Origin: UBA9662 sp002729415
Lineage (GTDB): Bacteria; Poribacteria; WGA-4E; UBA9662
Assembly: GCA_002729415.1 (NCBI GenBank)
Contig: PBXZ01000035.1
Span: 6,845-70,844 of the forward strand
DNA: 64,000 nt
Direction: 5' to 3'
In this document: piece by piece, positions 44,385 to 53,330 of the stretch
How positions within the stretch are numbered: the first letter of the stretch is position 1
Layout: every line of letters starts with the position of its first letter
Program-made: the position numbers and the translations under genes
Notes under the pieces: model-generated
The model's database searches: none
The model's input: the letters and a program-made list of their open reading frames with translations, nothing else
Told to the model about the DNA's origin: nothing

Positions 44385-45188
44385 TCAATTGACTGCTACC
44401 AAGGATATTTTTAGTTGATCTGCGATCTGAGAGAGTTGATGGCCNCTTAGTAGGAANGTCCTACCCGCTTCAACTGCCAAGACGCTCCCATTAGCTTGAT
44501 GAAGCAATTTCAACGTTCNCTCCCCGACTGTNGGNACATCAACTCGGAAATCNTGGTCAGATGAAGTTGCTTTGGCAACCACAATTCCTTTTCCACCTAA
44601 CGCTCCGCCACGTTCGATGGTGGAGTCTGTGCCTTCAATTGCCTCAATTGCNATNGGAATCATATTTTTAACCACGACGGTCTGGCCAATATCNATACTT
44701 GCAACTTGGCGAGCCAANTCGATGCCATACTTGATATCTTTCCATTGAGNTCCTGTGGGTTTTCGCTTAGTCAAGACCCCCGTAGGAGGCAATAANTTTT
44801 TCAGGTAGAGTGTNTGNTCNATTATCTTTATCCCCTTTCNCTCAAAGTAGTTAATTGCAGCCNTCATAATCGTNCGGTCCCCTTTGTTAGGAAGGCTCGA
44901 CAAGATTCTAATGGCCGCNGTGTCTAGTTGAAGCGGGTTGAGGAGAATGCTCTTCTCAATTTTTCCAATGATTGCAGCTTCATCGACACCAGAATCAAGG
45001 AATAACTTAATAATTTTTCGGATTTGTCCAATGCCGATGGGATGAATGTGGTTAACAATTTTCCCCAATTCCGGGGACATCTCTTGCGTGACTTGGACGA
45101 CGATTGGTTCCATACCGTGATCAGCTACAGATTTCGCAAGTAGAAACGGCAAGTCCCCAGAACCAGATATAATACCTAGTTTTTTCAT
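44385..45188 (-). CDS. lpxI: LpxI, UDP-2,3-diacylglucosamine pyrophosphatase
   Basis: The 267-residue protein matches the LpxI (DUF1009) family: KLGIISGSGDLPFLLAKS at the start, HPIGIGQIRKII, AAIIGKIEKS, then GGALGGKGIVVAKA. LpxI hydrolyses UDP-2,3-diacylglucosamine to lipid X, the fourth step of lipid A synthesis, and replaces LpxH in many lineages. This shows an LPS-type outer membrane. It ends the operon that starts with the M23 peptidase, 10 bp after the TPK-like gene. Confidence 0.92.
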   Translation of the reverse strand: MKKLGIISGSGDLPFLLAKSVADHGMEPIVVQVTQEMSPELGKIVNHIHPIGIGQIRKIIKLFLDSGVDEAAIIGKIEKSILLNPLQLDXAAIRILSSLPNKGDXTIMXAAINYFEXKGIKIXXXTLYLKXLLPPTGVLTKRKPTGXQWKDIKYGIXLARQVASXDIGQTVVVKNMIXXAIEAIEGTDSTIERGGALGGKGIVVAKATSSDXDFRVDXXTVGEXTLKLLHQANGSVLAVEAGRXFLLXGHQLSQIADQLKISLVAVN

Positions 45189-45198
45189 TTCTCATATC

Positions 45199-45906
45199 TC
45201 ACCAATTGTGAATGACATAGACAGGGTCAGAACCCTCAACCAATTCAATAATAACTTTATTGAATTCTGAAATAAATTCGTTTCTTAATGCATTTGGTTG
45301 ATCTGGATCAATCCACATGTTAGATACATCCCACCGCAGACCAGTACTGCTTTTCACATTCACATTTCCATGTTCAGCAATTAGAGAAATATACTGTAAT
45401 TGCTCATTTTTACGATCAATTTCTAGCCGAGATGTAACGAAATACATCGACTGAAATACATCTCGCATTTCTGCTCGGAAGTTCGATGGAACTAGCGACA
45501 TGCAGAAGCCTAAACGCATCAACTTAAGNTTACCGAGGAAATGATCTACATCAAAAGAGGTNGGAAACCCTCCATAAATNATAATACCATTACANCCCAA
45601 TTCCCTAAGNGCATACATGATTGCAAGTTGACCATCTGTATAATCTTTATCAGTTTGTCCGATCCATTTGTCAATAACATTCACACCAGATTGTTTTAGT
45701 TCGTCAATNGTTGTAAAATCTGGCATTGAATCGAGATCTCCAATTAGGACNGTTGGAACNAGATCACACATTTGAAAGATATGAATGCCCCCATCCACAC
45801 AAATTAATGGAATATTTTGTGTAANTGCAGATTCAATTTCGTTCCGATAAAATNGTATCTGGTCGAAGTTATAGTAACCGTTAAGAAAAATAGATGCAGT
45901 TTTCAT
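45199..45906 (-). CDS. Thiamine pyrophosphokinase-like protein
   Basis: The 235-residue protein has the TPK catalytic motifs: ICVDGGIHI, LIGDLDSMPDF, GQTDKDYTDGQLAI and a GGF.TSFDVDHFLG segment. Canonical TPKs phosphorylate thiamine to thiamine diphosphate. The C-terminal part is divergent, and the usual GGRxDH is changed to F.TSFDVDH. Substrate specificity could therefore differ. It overlaps the DUF2156 gene by 4 bp. thiE lies at 57350 in the same window. Confidence 0.78.
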   Translation of the reverse strand: MKTASIFLNGYYNFDQIXFYRNEIESAXTQNIPLICVDGGIHIFQMCDXVPXVLIGDLDSMPDFTXIDELKQSGVNVIDKWIGQTDKDYTDGQLAIMYXLRELXCNGIXIYGGFXTSFDVDHFLGXLKLMRLGFCMSLVPSNFRAEMRDVFQSMYFVTSRLEIDRKNEQLQYISLIAEHGNVNVKSSTGLRWDVSNMWIDPDQPNALRNEFISEFNKVIIELVEGSDPVYVIHNW

Positions 45907-46799
45907 NCTTCATACCTGACGTTATAAACCGGAATCGTTTGAATTGGNCGATACGACAACTTTACCTTCCGTAGATTTTCTAGATTGGAGTCCCCCATNG
46001 TGCTCAGCTGACATTCTGTTCGACTNCGACAAAATTCCCGAAAAATGAATTGTGGNAGGCCCTTAACTTCAAGGTCAACTACTTCAAACAAAATGCAAAA
46101 TATTTGAGGNTTCAACTGATACCCACAAGTATACGCTTTAAGTTCANCGTTAATGTAACCCAGTAATCCAACNAATTCAAGTTGTTCAAAATGGATTAAA
46201 CTAGATTNATGAGCGATCAAAGAATCGGCCAACATGGCTTGGTATATAATAGNATCGNCATATTTTGNCTGACGTTCCAATTGCCATCTATGATANAANT
46301 CTAGGCACTGNTCAAACATAGCTGGTNGATACGTATCAATNCGAAGATCTTGCTCGCTTCGTATAAGACTATTTATNGAGGATCTCTTACTTTTATAAGA
46401 ATTTCCGCGGAGGTAANTGAGTTGATTTCTATCNTAAAGGTATTCCGTNTCTTTTAAAAAGGGCTGAAATCCTAAGAGATGAAACAGAGGAAGCTTCTCA
46501 TCAGGCACAGCCTCAATCCGAACAATCTGATCNTTTCGGCTATTAGAAATCATAAAATCCCAAACATACCGGATCGTATTTTGGTTGAGCTGCCTACCCA
46601 TCGGCATGATCGGCATAAAAAAGCTATCTATTTGTTTCGCAAACAGGCAAAATTGATCGTTAATAACNGTCCACTGAAAATCGAAGAGATCTTGCCAAAT
46701 CCAGTTTGATGCAAAAGCGTAANTCGACAGCTTAGTGTCTGCTTGACANGCATAACTATCAAAAANAGGTTTGTCATCAATTGTTAATNGTTTGAGCAA
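45903..46799 (-). CDS. DUF2156 protein (LPG-synthase C-terminal / GNAT-like)
   Basis: The 298-residue protein has the features of the DUF2156/phosphatidylglycerol-lysyltransferase C-terminal family: YAFASNWIWQDLFDFQW near the start, FFMPIMPMG, LSLIRSEQDL-like and VDLEVKG.PQFIFREFC. The fold is a double GNAT domain that uses aminoacyl-tRNA or acyl donors. There are no membrane helices, so the lipid flippase part of MprF is absent. The start is TTG, overlapping the YkgJ gene by 23 bp. The acceptor substrate is unknown. Many Ns are present. Confidence 0.75.
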   Translation of the reverse strand: MLKXLTIDDKPXFDSYXCQADTKLSXYAFASNWIWQDLFDFQWXVINDQFCLFAKQIDSFFMPIMPMGRQLNQNTIRYVWDFMISNSRXDQIVRIEAVPDEKLPLFHLLGFQPFLKXTEYLXDRNQLXYLRGNSYKSKRSXINSLIRSEQDLXIDTYXPAMFXQCLXXYHRWQLERQXKYXDXIIYQAMLADSLIAHXSSLIHFEQLEXVGLLGYINXELKAYTCGYQLXPQIFCILFEVVDLEVKGXPQFIFREFCXSRTECQLSXMGDSNLENLRKVKLSYXPIQTIPVYNVRYEX

Positions 46800-47331
46800 G
46801 ATGAGAGGTTAGCCTGTCGAGAGTACAAATAACCGTTGCTGTTTCCAGACGCAAACCAACTAAACTCCAGTTCTCNACGATTTCTAGCATTACTGCATCC
46901 GATTCCAAAAACGCAACAACTTGGTTTGAGTNTCGGTAAAACTTGGAGATTTCCATCTCTGTATACGGGCAAATTNTGTCAACACAGAGTAGGACCTGTT
47001 TTCGATCTTCATCAAACGCAATCACAAATGGATATATCTGGCAATCAAGGGGTCGGATTGGATAGATGGAACACTTTCCTGTTTCAGGTGAAAAGGCAGG
47101 ACAGATAAACATTTTTTCATAAGCCTTTAGCCGAATCTGTGAGCTCTTACCATCGTCAGTAGGACCGAAAAGATCTGGTGAAAATCCAGCTTCAATTGTT
47201 CGTTCTCGCTCTTTGAACGTAAAAATTGGTGCCATTAAGCTATCCTGACTGAGGAAATGGCAGCAAATATCGCATGACACACAAACTGGACTTGGAACCG
47301 TTTGGTTCAATTTCAATTTTTTGACGATCAT
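46777..47331 (-). CDS. YkgJ-family cysteine-cluster protein
   Basis: The 184-residue protein has the family cysteine pattern, with CVSCDICCHFLSQD at about residue 18, CPAFSPETGKCSIYPIRP in the middle, DCQIYPF directly after, and CVD.ICPYTE near residue 117. Members probably bind zinc or an iron-sulfur cluster; the biochemical role is not known. The ATG overlaps the M23 gene by 4 bp, and it overlaps the next gene by 23 bp. Confidence 0.85.
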   Translation of the reverse strand: MIVKKLKLNQTVPSPVCVSCDICCHFLSQDSLMAPIFTFKERERTIEAGFSPDLFGPTDDGKSSQIRLKAYEKMFICPAFSPETGKCSIYPIRPLDCQIYPFVIAFDEDRKQVLLCVDXICPYTEMEISKFYRXSNQVVAFLESDAVMLEIXENWSLVGLRLETATVICTLDRLTSHLAQXINN

Positions 47332-48605
47332 TGTCCTAAAGTCTCGTCATCATCATATGAAAAGTCCTGATCGATCCATTGTTCGGCATCAACTGCTGTT
47401 CCATTTACAACCATTCCCCAGTGTAAATGGGGACCAGTTACTTGACCGGTTGCTCCCATTAAACCAATTTCCTGTCCTTTTTTAACTGGACGACCAATTG
47501 CAACCTTAATTTTGCTGAGGTGATTATAACTCGTTGAAACTCCTTGTCCATGATTAATGACCACGGTTTTGCCATACACATGTAAATTATCCACCAAAGT
47601 TATAACCCCACTATTACCTGCATATATTGCGGTTCCTACCTGATTAGCAATATCAATTCCAAGATGATGTCGCTTTACACCCGTGTTGTATTCACGATAT
47701 TTTCCAAACGGTGATGTCAGAGCCCCTGAAGTCGGTCGAATGAAATGTCCCTCCCAAAGCTGCACTGCTGTTTTGTTCGCTTGTTTGTATGCTTTCCAGC
47801 GCTTGGCATTATCCTCACGGGTCTTTGATTTGTCCATCATGACAGTCTGCTTTTCTGGCGATAGTTTGACATATCCACCGTGTGCGAATTCAGCCCTGCC
47901 AATCCTGGCAAAAAAGGTCTTCTCGGTTACACGCTCCATTTGGTCAGTCATCGAGACTATTATTGGATGAACACCAACACTCTCTTGTACACTCACACCA
48001 ATAAGTAATCGATTAAAATACCCTTGGCTGGATTCAAACTTGACTGGATANCATNCATAATCTTTATCAAATANCTTTGCTTTGACTTTTGTAACAGGTT
48101 CACTCGTCTTGATAAAAACTGCCGATGTTTGNCCTTGNGTTACTCTTATTGNATNTGGTAGAGTCTCGATTCTTAATTGNTGATTATCAACAAAAAAAGT
48201 ATATTNGATTTGATTGTGATTCCTATTTCGTGATTTGTCAGTNGCAATCACGGTAATGCTATGGAANCCTTCATCCAAGTTGGTTGTATCAATTACGAAC
48301 GGAGCAGGAGGTCGGTTCGTNTAAAATCTACTGAATCGNTTGCGTTTTTTNAATTTNATCGGAACGTCTTGATCAAACTGTGCAGTGACAGANCTCAGCC
48401 CCGTTGATCNATGTGTNGGATCTGTTGCCATNATGTCTACATCGATTTTACCANTGTAAATCTCTTGATCCACGAGTCCTTTAATTTTCAGAACAGGCTT
48501 GGTAGAATCAAGTAAATAGGGAGAGAACCAATATCCNCCCCAACCCAGAACAACAAAAATAAAAAACGCAGGAGTNAATTTTTTCTGTGATNTCTTTTGC
48601 TTCAT
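47328..48605 (-). CDS. M23-family (LytM-type) peptidase, membrane-anchored
   Basis: The protein has 425 residues from the ATG at 48605; a TTG 60 bases upstream is possible. It has an N-terminal transmembrane segment (FFIFVVLGW.GYWF), an Ig-like periplasmic region and a C-terminal LytM domain. The Zn ligands are in HHLGIDIA and HLHWGM, with the surrounding GALTSPFGKYREYN and VINHGQGVSTSYNHLSKI. It should cleave peptidoglycan cross-bridges or activate amidases. It is the first gene of a five-gene overlapping operon ending with lpxI. Confidence 0.9.
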   Translation of the reverse strand: MKQKXSQKKXTPAFFIFVVLGWXGYWFSPYLLDSTKPVLKIKGLVDQEIYXGKIDVDXMATDXTHXSTGLXSVTAQFDQDVPXKXKKRXRFSRFXTNRPPAPFVIDTTNLDEXFHSITVIXTDKSRNRNHNQIXYTFFVDNXQLRIETLPXXIRVXQXQTSAVFIKTSEPVTKVKAKXFDKDYXXYPVKFESSQGYFNRLLIGVSVQESVGVHPIIVSMTDQMERVTEKTFFARIGRAEFAHGGYVKLSPEKQTVMMDKSKTREDNAKRWKAYKQANKTAVQLWEGHFIRPTSGALTSPFGKYREYNTGVKRHHLGIDIANQVGTAIYAGNSGVITLVDNLHVYGKTVVINHGQGVSTSYNHLSKIKVAIGRPVKKGQEIGLMGATGQVTGPHLHWGMVVNGTAVDAEQWIDQDFSYDDDETLGQ

Positions 48606-48777
48606 TTTTTGAAAAACAACATTAACATCGACTGAAAAGAGTTGACTTTGCGGTTTCAATGACAAACGAAACGCTGGAAAGACAATTTGATTTTGGGAGA
48701 ATTACCTCGACGNGAGCTGTATTTTCTTTACTAGAAAAGAAACAGGTTTAGGAAAATATAATGCATTCCATACTCTA

Positions 48778-49158
48778 CTAGGCACATGCTATTGATGAAC
48801 TGATCTGGTTCAACTCCAAATGCCTCGGTAACGAGCTAAATAATATAGAGATGTTAGGCATAATACGCCTGAATTTGGACTCTTGAGGAATGGTAATTGC
48901 AAGTAAATCACTAGAANCCTCTTTATACAAATTTGCAAAATGTTTTCGAATTTGATGTTGCTTCTGCTTCTCGATTTTGACTAGGTGGTAATGTATAAAG
49001 CCGTGGCTGTTAAATATCTGTCTGCATTTATAACTTTGAGAAACTTCTTCATAGTAACATACATCGCGACTTTTCTGATTTATCCACGCAATTTCCACCA
49101 ACCCTATGCAACGACATGACTCTAACTCATTTTGTATTAGTGACCTGGCTGAGGGCAT
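48778..49158 (-). CDS. Hypothetical protein, 126 aa
   Basis: The open frame has varied composition (IGLVEIAWINQKSRDVCYY, QIRKHFANLYKE, LLAITIPQESKFRR) that does not look like a shadow ORF. The Shine-Dalgarno is weak (a purine run). It has no membrane segment, no motif I can name and no close partner gene. It may be a real small gene, but the evidence is thin. Confidence 0.4.
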   Translation of the reverse strand: MPSARSLIQNELESCRCIGLVEIAWINQKSRDVCYYEEVSQSYKCRQIFNSHGFIHYHLVKIEKQKQHQIRKHFANLYKEXSSDLLAITIPQESKFRRIMPNISILFSSLPRHLELNQISSSIACA

Positions 49159-49231
49159 TGATTTTTTCTTTTCCGACCCACAGACAACATAGCGAGATTA
49201 ACTTATTAGACATTTCTCGCCTACAAGAATT

Positions 49232-49272
49232 CAAAAAAAGCCAAGCAGTTAGTTTGATCTTCTGCTTGGCTT
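49232..49272 (-). terminator. Rho-independent terminator
   Basis: On the minus strand AAGCCAAGCAG pairs perfectly with CTGCTTGGCTT (11 bp) and is followed by a T tract. It ends the operon whose last gene is the one at 49302. Confidence 0.88.
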
Positions 49273-49301
49273 CTTGTTATTCCTTTGAACTTTAATGTCA
49301 A

Positions 49302-49877
49302 TTAAATCAATGCGTTTTTACAGGAAAAAACAATGAGTAACTTCAGTTCTTTGAGTTGTAATTGTTTAAGAAAAGCCTCTACCCTATCTTCTGAATTACT
49401 TGCGGCTTGGCACCAATCAACGAATTGAACGGCATTCCACTCTCCATTGGATTCAAGAATATTTGTATATTCTTCTAGTTGTTCAGTCCGAGACAATTCT
49501 AGAGCATAACAGTGTAATTCAAAATAAATTGGATGCTTGCCAACTCTTCCAAACCAATATTTTGCGTTGCTGTAGTCATTTTCGCGGCGATGCATGATGG
49601 CGTGCCAGTAATTCCCCGTTTTAGTTCCGATATTCTGTACGATCTTATGTGATGAATCTAGTGCGTCATTCCAAAGCAACAGACCGCTTTTAACGCACTC
49701 GCCAAACTCCGAATCGGTAACAGCAAAGCCATCAAACAAATCCCCAAGTGAGTAATTTTCGAGTCTAGCAGTTAGCCTAGAGCTCCACTCCTCAGTTGGA
49801 GAAAGCGGAGGAAATGGATTGCGAGATTCCAACTCCGCAATTATTTCCTTTACAATTGTTGAGTATTGTTGGTTCAT
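49302..49877 (-). CDS. Conserved hypothetical protein with YWHAIMHRREND motif
   Basis: The 191-residue soluble protein is mostly helical. The signature YWHAIMHRRENDYSNAKYWF, followed by GKHPIYFEL, recalls a conserved family of unknown function seen in Planctomycetes and related phyla. The His/Arg-rich motif could be a catalytic or metal site, which is speculation. It follows rdgB by about 40 bp and precedes a strong terminator, so it is probably the last gene of the rph-rdgB operon. Confidence 0.7.
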   Translation of the reverse strand: MNQQYSTIVKEIIAELESRNPFPPLSPTEEWSSRLTARLENYSLGDLFDGFAVTDSEFGECVKSGLLLWNDALDSSHKIVQNIGTKTGNYWHAIMHRRENDYSNAKYWFGRVGKHPIYFELHCYALELSRTEQLEEYTNILESNGEWNAVQFVDWCQAASNSEDRVEAFLKQLQLKELKLLIVFSCKNALI

Positions 49878-49915
49878 AGTATATTAAGCACCTTTTGTGA
49901 CTACACGTTCCTTCC

Positions 49916-50515
49916 TTAAGAAAGTATAAGTTTCATTATCATCTTCAATGCTTTAGCACGATGACTAATTTTATTCTTGATTTCAGCTCCAAGTTCAGCA
50001 AAAGTTTGGTTATAACCCAAAGGAACAAAGATTGGATCATAGCCAAATCCACGTTCTCCTCGCTTTTCAAGGGCGATTTCTCCTTCACAAACGCCTTCAA
50101 CAGCCTCAATCACCATTTCGTCGGTGCAACTTGGTTTCACCAACGAAATGGCACACCTAAACCGAGCTGTCCGTTTAATATTGGGNTTTCCCTCGAGTCC
50201 TTTCAATACTTTAGCAATCAATTGATTTGGTGTTGCATTCTTACCAGCATACCGAGCTGACAGGACNCCTGGTTCACCATCAAGTGCATCAACTTCCAAA
50301 CCGGAGTCATCAGCAATGGTAACAGTATTTGTGTGTTTTGATACCTCAATTGCTTTCTTAATTGAGTTCCCAGCAAAAGTTCTTCGATTTTCAATTATAT
50401 CAGGGATGGTGGGATAATCAAGAAGTGATTGTACGCTGATAGAGTTGATATCTGCTAGGATTTGACGAAACTCAGAAATCTTTCCACTATTGTGTGTCGC
50501 TAATACTAGCTTCAT
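49916..50515 (-). CDS. rdgB: XTP/dITP diphosphatase (RdgB/Ham1)
   Basis: The 199-residue enzyme starts at MKLVLATHNSGKISEF, supported by a GAGG element 6 nt upstream. It carries ENRRTFAGNSIKKA, ADDSGLEVDALDGEP, LSARYAG and GERGFGYDPIF. It removes non-canonical purine nucleoside triphosphates. The start lies inside the rph 3' end (29 bp overlap), a frequent rph-rdgB pair. Confidence 0.95.
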   Translation of the reverse strand: MKLVLATHNSGKISEFRQILADINSISVQSLLDYPTIPDIIENRRTFAGNSIKKAIEVSKHTNTVTIADDSGLEVDALDGEPXVLSARYAGKNATPNQLIAKVLKGLEGXPNIKRTARFRCAISLVKPSCTDEMVIEAVEGVCEGEIALEKRGERGFGYDPIFVPLGYNQTFAELGAEIKNKISHRAKALKMIMKLILS

Positions 50516-51248
50516 CCAAGTCCTCATCAATCAATCGATTTTGTAACTGAACTAGATCTCCAACTCCGGCAGTTCCAAACTCTATCATCTGATCAAGTTC
50601 ACTTTTTGAAAAAGGGCTTTCTTCAGCTGTTCCTTGTAACTCAATGAATCTACCNTCTCCTGCCATAANAATATTCATGTCCACATCTGCTTTTGAGTCC
50701 TCTTCATAGGACAAATCAAGCATCAGCGATCCACCAACAACTCCAACACTGATTGCGGCAACGTTGGTCTCAATTGGAACTTTCTTGATTGCACCGCAAT
50801 CCTTCAACCATTTACAAGCATCCCATAAAGCAATAAATGCNCCAGTGATAGCAGATGTCCGAGTTCCACCATCAGCTTGAATAACATCACAATCAATCCA
50901 TATAGTGCGTTCCCCAAGTTCCTTAAGGTCCGTGACAGCACGCATTGANCGACCAATTAAGCGTTGGATTTCCTGAGTNCTCCCACTAGCCTGCCCGCGC
51001 GTAACCTCACGTTGCATCCGATCATGCGTTGATCTAGGCAACATTGAGTACTCAGCCGTAACCCAACCTTTATTCCNAATATTCTGTGTTTTCATAAAGC
51101 GAGGCCNNTCATCTTCGACTGAAGCNGTGCATATCACNTCAGTCCCTCCAACCTGAATCAAAACGGCNCCTTCTGGATGTTGCAGNTAGTGTCGNACGAT
51201 AGTCACAGGTCTCATCTGGTNCCGACGNCGACCATCAGATCTTTGCAT
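50487..51248 (-). CDS. rph: Ribonuclease PH
   Basis: The 253-residue phosphorolytic exoribonuclease trims tRNA 3' ends. Recognisable parts are GWVTAEYSMLPRSTHDRMQRE, QEIQRLIG.SMRAV, DCDVIQADGGTRTSAIT and the C-terminal ELQGTAEESPFS. It is followed by rdgB in a 29-bp overlap. Confidence 0.95.
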   Translation of the reverse strand: MQRSDGXRRXQMRPVTIXRHXLQHPEXAVLIQVGGTXVICXASVEDXXPRFMKTQNIXNKGWVTAEYSMLPRSTHDRMQREVTRGQASGXTQEIQRLIGXSMRAVTDLKELGERTIWIDCDVIQADGGTRTSAITXAFIALWDACKWLKDCGAIKKVPIETNVAAISVGVVGGSLMLDLSYEEDSKADVDMNIXMAGXGRFIELQGTAEESPFSKSELDQMIEFGTAGVGDLVQLQNRLIDEDLDEASISDTQ

Positions 51249-51275
51249 TCNATNTCCTNAAATATGCTATTTTGA

Positions 51276-51614
51276 TTACCCATAAAGATCAAGACTCGNA
51301 AATTCAATCTGATCGATAGACAAATCGAGTTGTTGGTAGTTTGGTANAGACTGCGCAATATTTGGAGNNGAATATGNAACACGAANCGAGCGAGGAANCG
51401 ATAATGTAGTACTAACTATTGGTGGTNTTTGTACTNNAGANATTGGCTGGGAGATAAAAGAATCACTAGAAGATCTAAACNCTATCCCAAGATCAATCTC
51501 ACTNCTCAGCTGCTTTAGCCTATCTTTAGCTAACTCAGCGGATTTGGCAAAGCCTTCGCGATCAAAACCNCGGTGGCGGTAGAAAAGTGTCTTATTCAAA
51601 TCCACTGCTAACAT
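51276..51614 (-). CDS. Small hypothetical protein, 112 aa
   Basis: A soluble protein of 112 residues. The N-terminal half is charged (YRH.GFDREGFAKSAELAKDRL) and probably helical; the second half is Ser/Pro-rich and ends DLSIDQIEF.SLDLYG. It is in the direction of rph, 27 bp upstream, and may be its operon leader gene. It has a weak ribosome-binding site, many Ns and no family that I recognise. Confidence 0.45.
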   Translation of the reverse strand: MLAVDLNKTLFYRHXGFDREGFAKSAELAKDRLKQLXSEIDLGIXFRSSSDSFISQPXSXVQXPPIVSTTLSXPRSXRVXYXXPNIAQSXPNYQQLDLSIDQIEFXSLDLYG

Positions 51615-51704
51615 TTAATTACCCAGTGTTGCATATTAAAAGCCAAAATTATATCATCCTAGAAAACAACCCGTCAATTGAATCTCTGCTTATAGAAACT
51701 CGGA

Positions 51705-53273
51705 TTAATTAGTTCGGATATCGATTCCTCTTTCAATCTCACCTTTGCGAATCAATTCTCGCTTGAGAATTTTTCCTGTTGGAGATTTCGGCAACTGATC
51801 AACAAATTCGATAACTCGCGGTATTTGGTGCCTGCCAAGATTCCTCCGGCACAGATCCAAGATGTTATCTTTGGATGCACTTCCTCGAGGCTTTAAGGCA
51901 ATCACCGCCCGCGGTATTTCTCCATGTAAATCGTCCGGTTCTGGCACAACAGCAACTTCCAACACTGCAACATGCTGATAAATAACCTCCTCAATCATCC
52001 GTGGGTAAACATTCATACCATTTACGATGATCATGTCTTTTTTCCGATCAACAATGTAGAAATAATCTTCATCATCAACATAACCCATATCACCAGTACG
52101 ATACCATTCTCCAAAAAATGATTCGGCAGTTTCTTCTGGCATTTTGAAGTATCCCTTCATTACATTTTCACCGCGAACGACAATCTCGCCAATTTTTCCT
52201 GTGGACATTTCATTACCATCTTGGTCAACAATCTTCATCTGTACGTCAGGGATTACTTTNCCAATAGAACCTGGCTTGCGTTTCCCGTATATCGGATTAA
52301 TTGAAGTTACTGGAGAACATTCTGTTGGGCCATCGCCTTCACAAATTGGAACATTATATTTCATTTCAAACCGTTTCATCACCTCTACTGGGAGTGCTGC
52401 TCCTCCAGAAAAGCATATTCGAAGTGAAGAAAAATCTGGTTTTCGANTCTCAGGGATATTNGCAAAGATNGTATACATCGATGGAACNCCCATGAATATG
52501 GTTGATTGNGTTTCATAAATCATTTTTCCGACTTCTTCCGGCATGAATCTAGGAACGGCTACAATCGTAGCACCTCCAGCAATCGGCGTGTTCATACCGA
52601 CTGTCGATCCGAAAGAATGAAACATCGGTAGCACCGTAAAAAAAATATCGCTATCCTGTAGGTCTATTGATTGGAGTATCGAATTTACGTTATGCAATAA
52701 ATTGNGGTGTGTAAGCATTGCCCCTTTCGGTTTACCAGTGGTGCCAGANGTGTAGATAATNGAAGCAACATGTTTCTTNTGATTAACCTCAGCGGNAGAA
52801 AANGCTGAATCTTCGTTNGCAATTATGTCAGTAATCNGTNGAGCTTCCAACTCCGTCGCTTGGCCAACAACAATCAGATTTTTCAAGTGTGGCAACTGGT
52901 CTTTGACTGAGATAACATTTTGCTCAAACACATCAAAATATATTAGTGCTTTCGATTCTGAGTTCAACAGTATATATTCAATCTCATTGATGTTGAGCAA
53001 CAAATTAATGGGTACAACAGTTGCCCCTNTTTTTAGAATCCCATAATAAGCTGCAACAAACCAAGGTGAGTTGATACAATACAACGCTACCTTGNTTCCT
53101 AAAACGATACCCATATTTTTCAGTGCATTCGCAACTTGATTCGACATTATCTCAAGTTGCGAATACGAGGTAATTTCGTCCCGAAAAATTACGGCTATTT
53201 TTTGGGGTAGCTTCTGAGCAGTGGCAGATAATATAGCAGCAAGTGATTGGAATTCTTCGTGAAGGCCTAACAT
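51705..53273 (-). CDS. Long-chain acyl-CoA synthetase (AMP-forming)
   Basis: The 522-residue ANL-superfamily enzyme has the P-loop SGTTGKPKGAMLTH at about residue 175, the ATP motif YRTGDMGYVDDEDYFYI and the hinge VDRKKDMIIVNGMNVYP. The C-terminal catalytic lysine lies in KSPTGKILKREL. It activates a fatty acid to acyl-AMP and then acyl-CoA in the cytoplasm or at the membrane. Chain-length preference cannot be read. It lies 57 bp downstream of the permease gene on the same strand. Confidence 0.92.
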   Translation of the reverse strand: MLGLHEEFQSLAAILSATAQKLPQKIAVIFRDEITSYSQLEIMSNQVANALKNMGIVLGXKVALYCINSPWFVAAYYGILKXGATVVPINLLLNINEIEYILLNSESKALIYFDVFEQNVISVKDQLPHLKNLIVVGQATELEAXXITDIIXNEDSXFSXAEVNXKKHVAXIIYXSGTTGKPKGAMLTHXNLLHNVNSILQSIDLQDSDIFFTVLPMFHSFGSTVGMNTPIAGGATIVAVPRFMPEEVGKMIYEXQSTIFMXVPSMYXIFXNIPEXRKPDFSSLRICFSGGAALPVEVMKRFEMKYNVPICEGDGPTECSPVTSINPIYGKRKPGSIXKVIPDVQMKIVDQDGNEMSTGKIGEIVVRGENVMKGYFKMPEETAESFFGEWYRTGDMGYVDDEDYFYIVDRKKDMIIVNGMNVYPRMIEEVIYQHVAVLEVAVVPEPDDLHGEIPRAVIALKPRGSASKDNILDLCRRNLGRHQIPRVIEFVDQLPKSPTGKILKRELIRKGEIERGIDIRTN

Positions 53274-53330
53274 GAAATATCTTTAAAACACCACATTTAT
53301 ATTTGCAAAACNCCGCAGAGGCAGAGGCAT

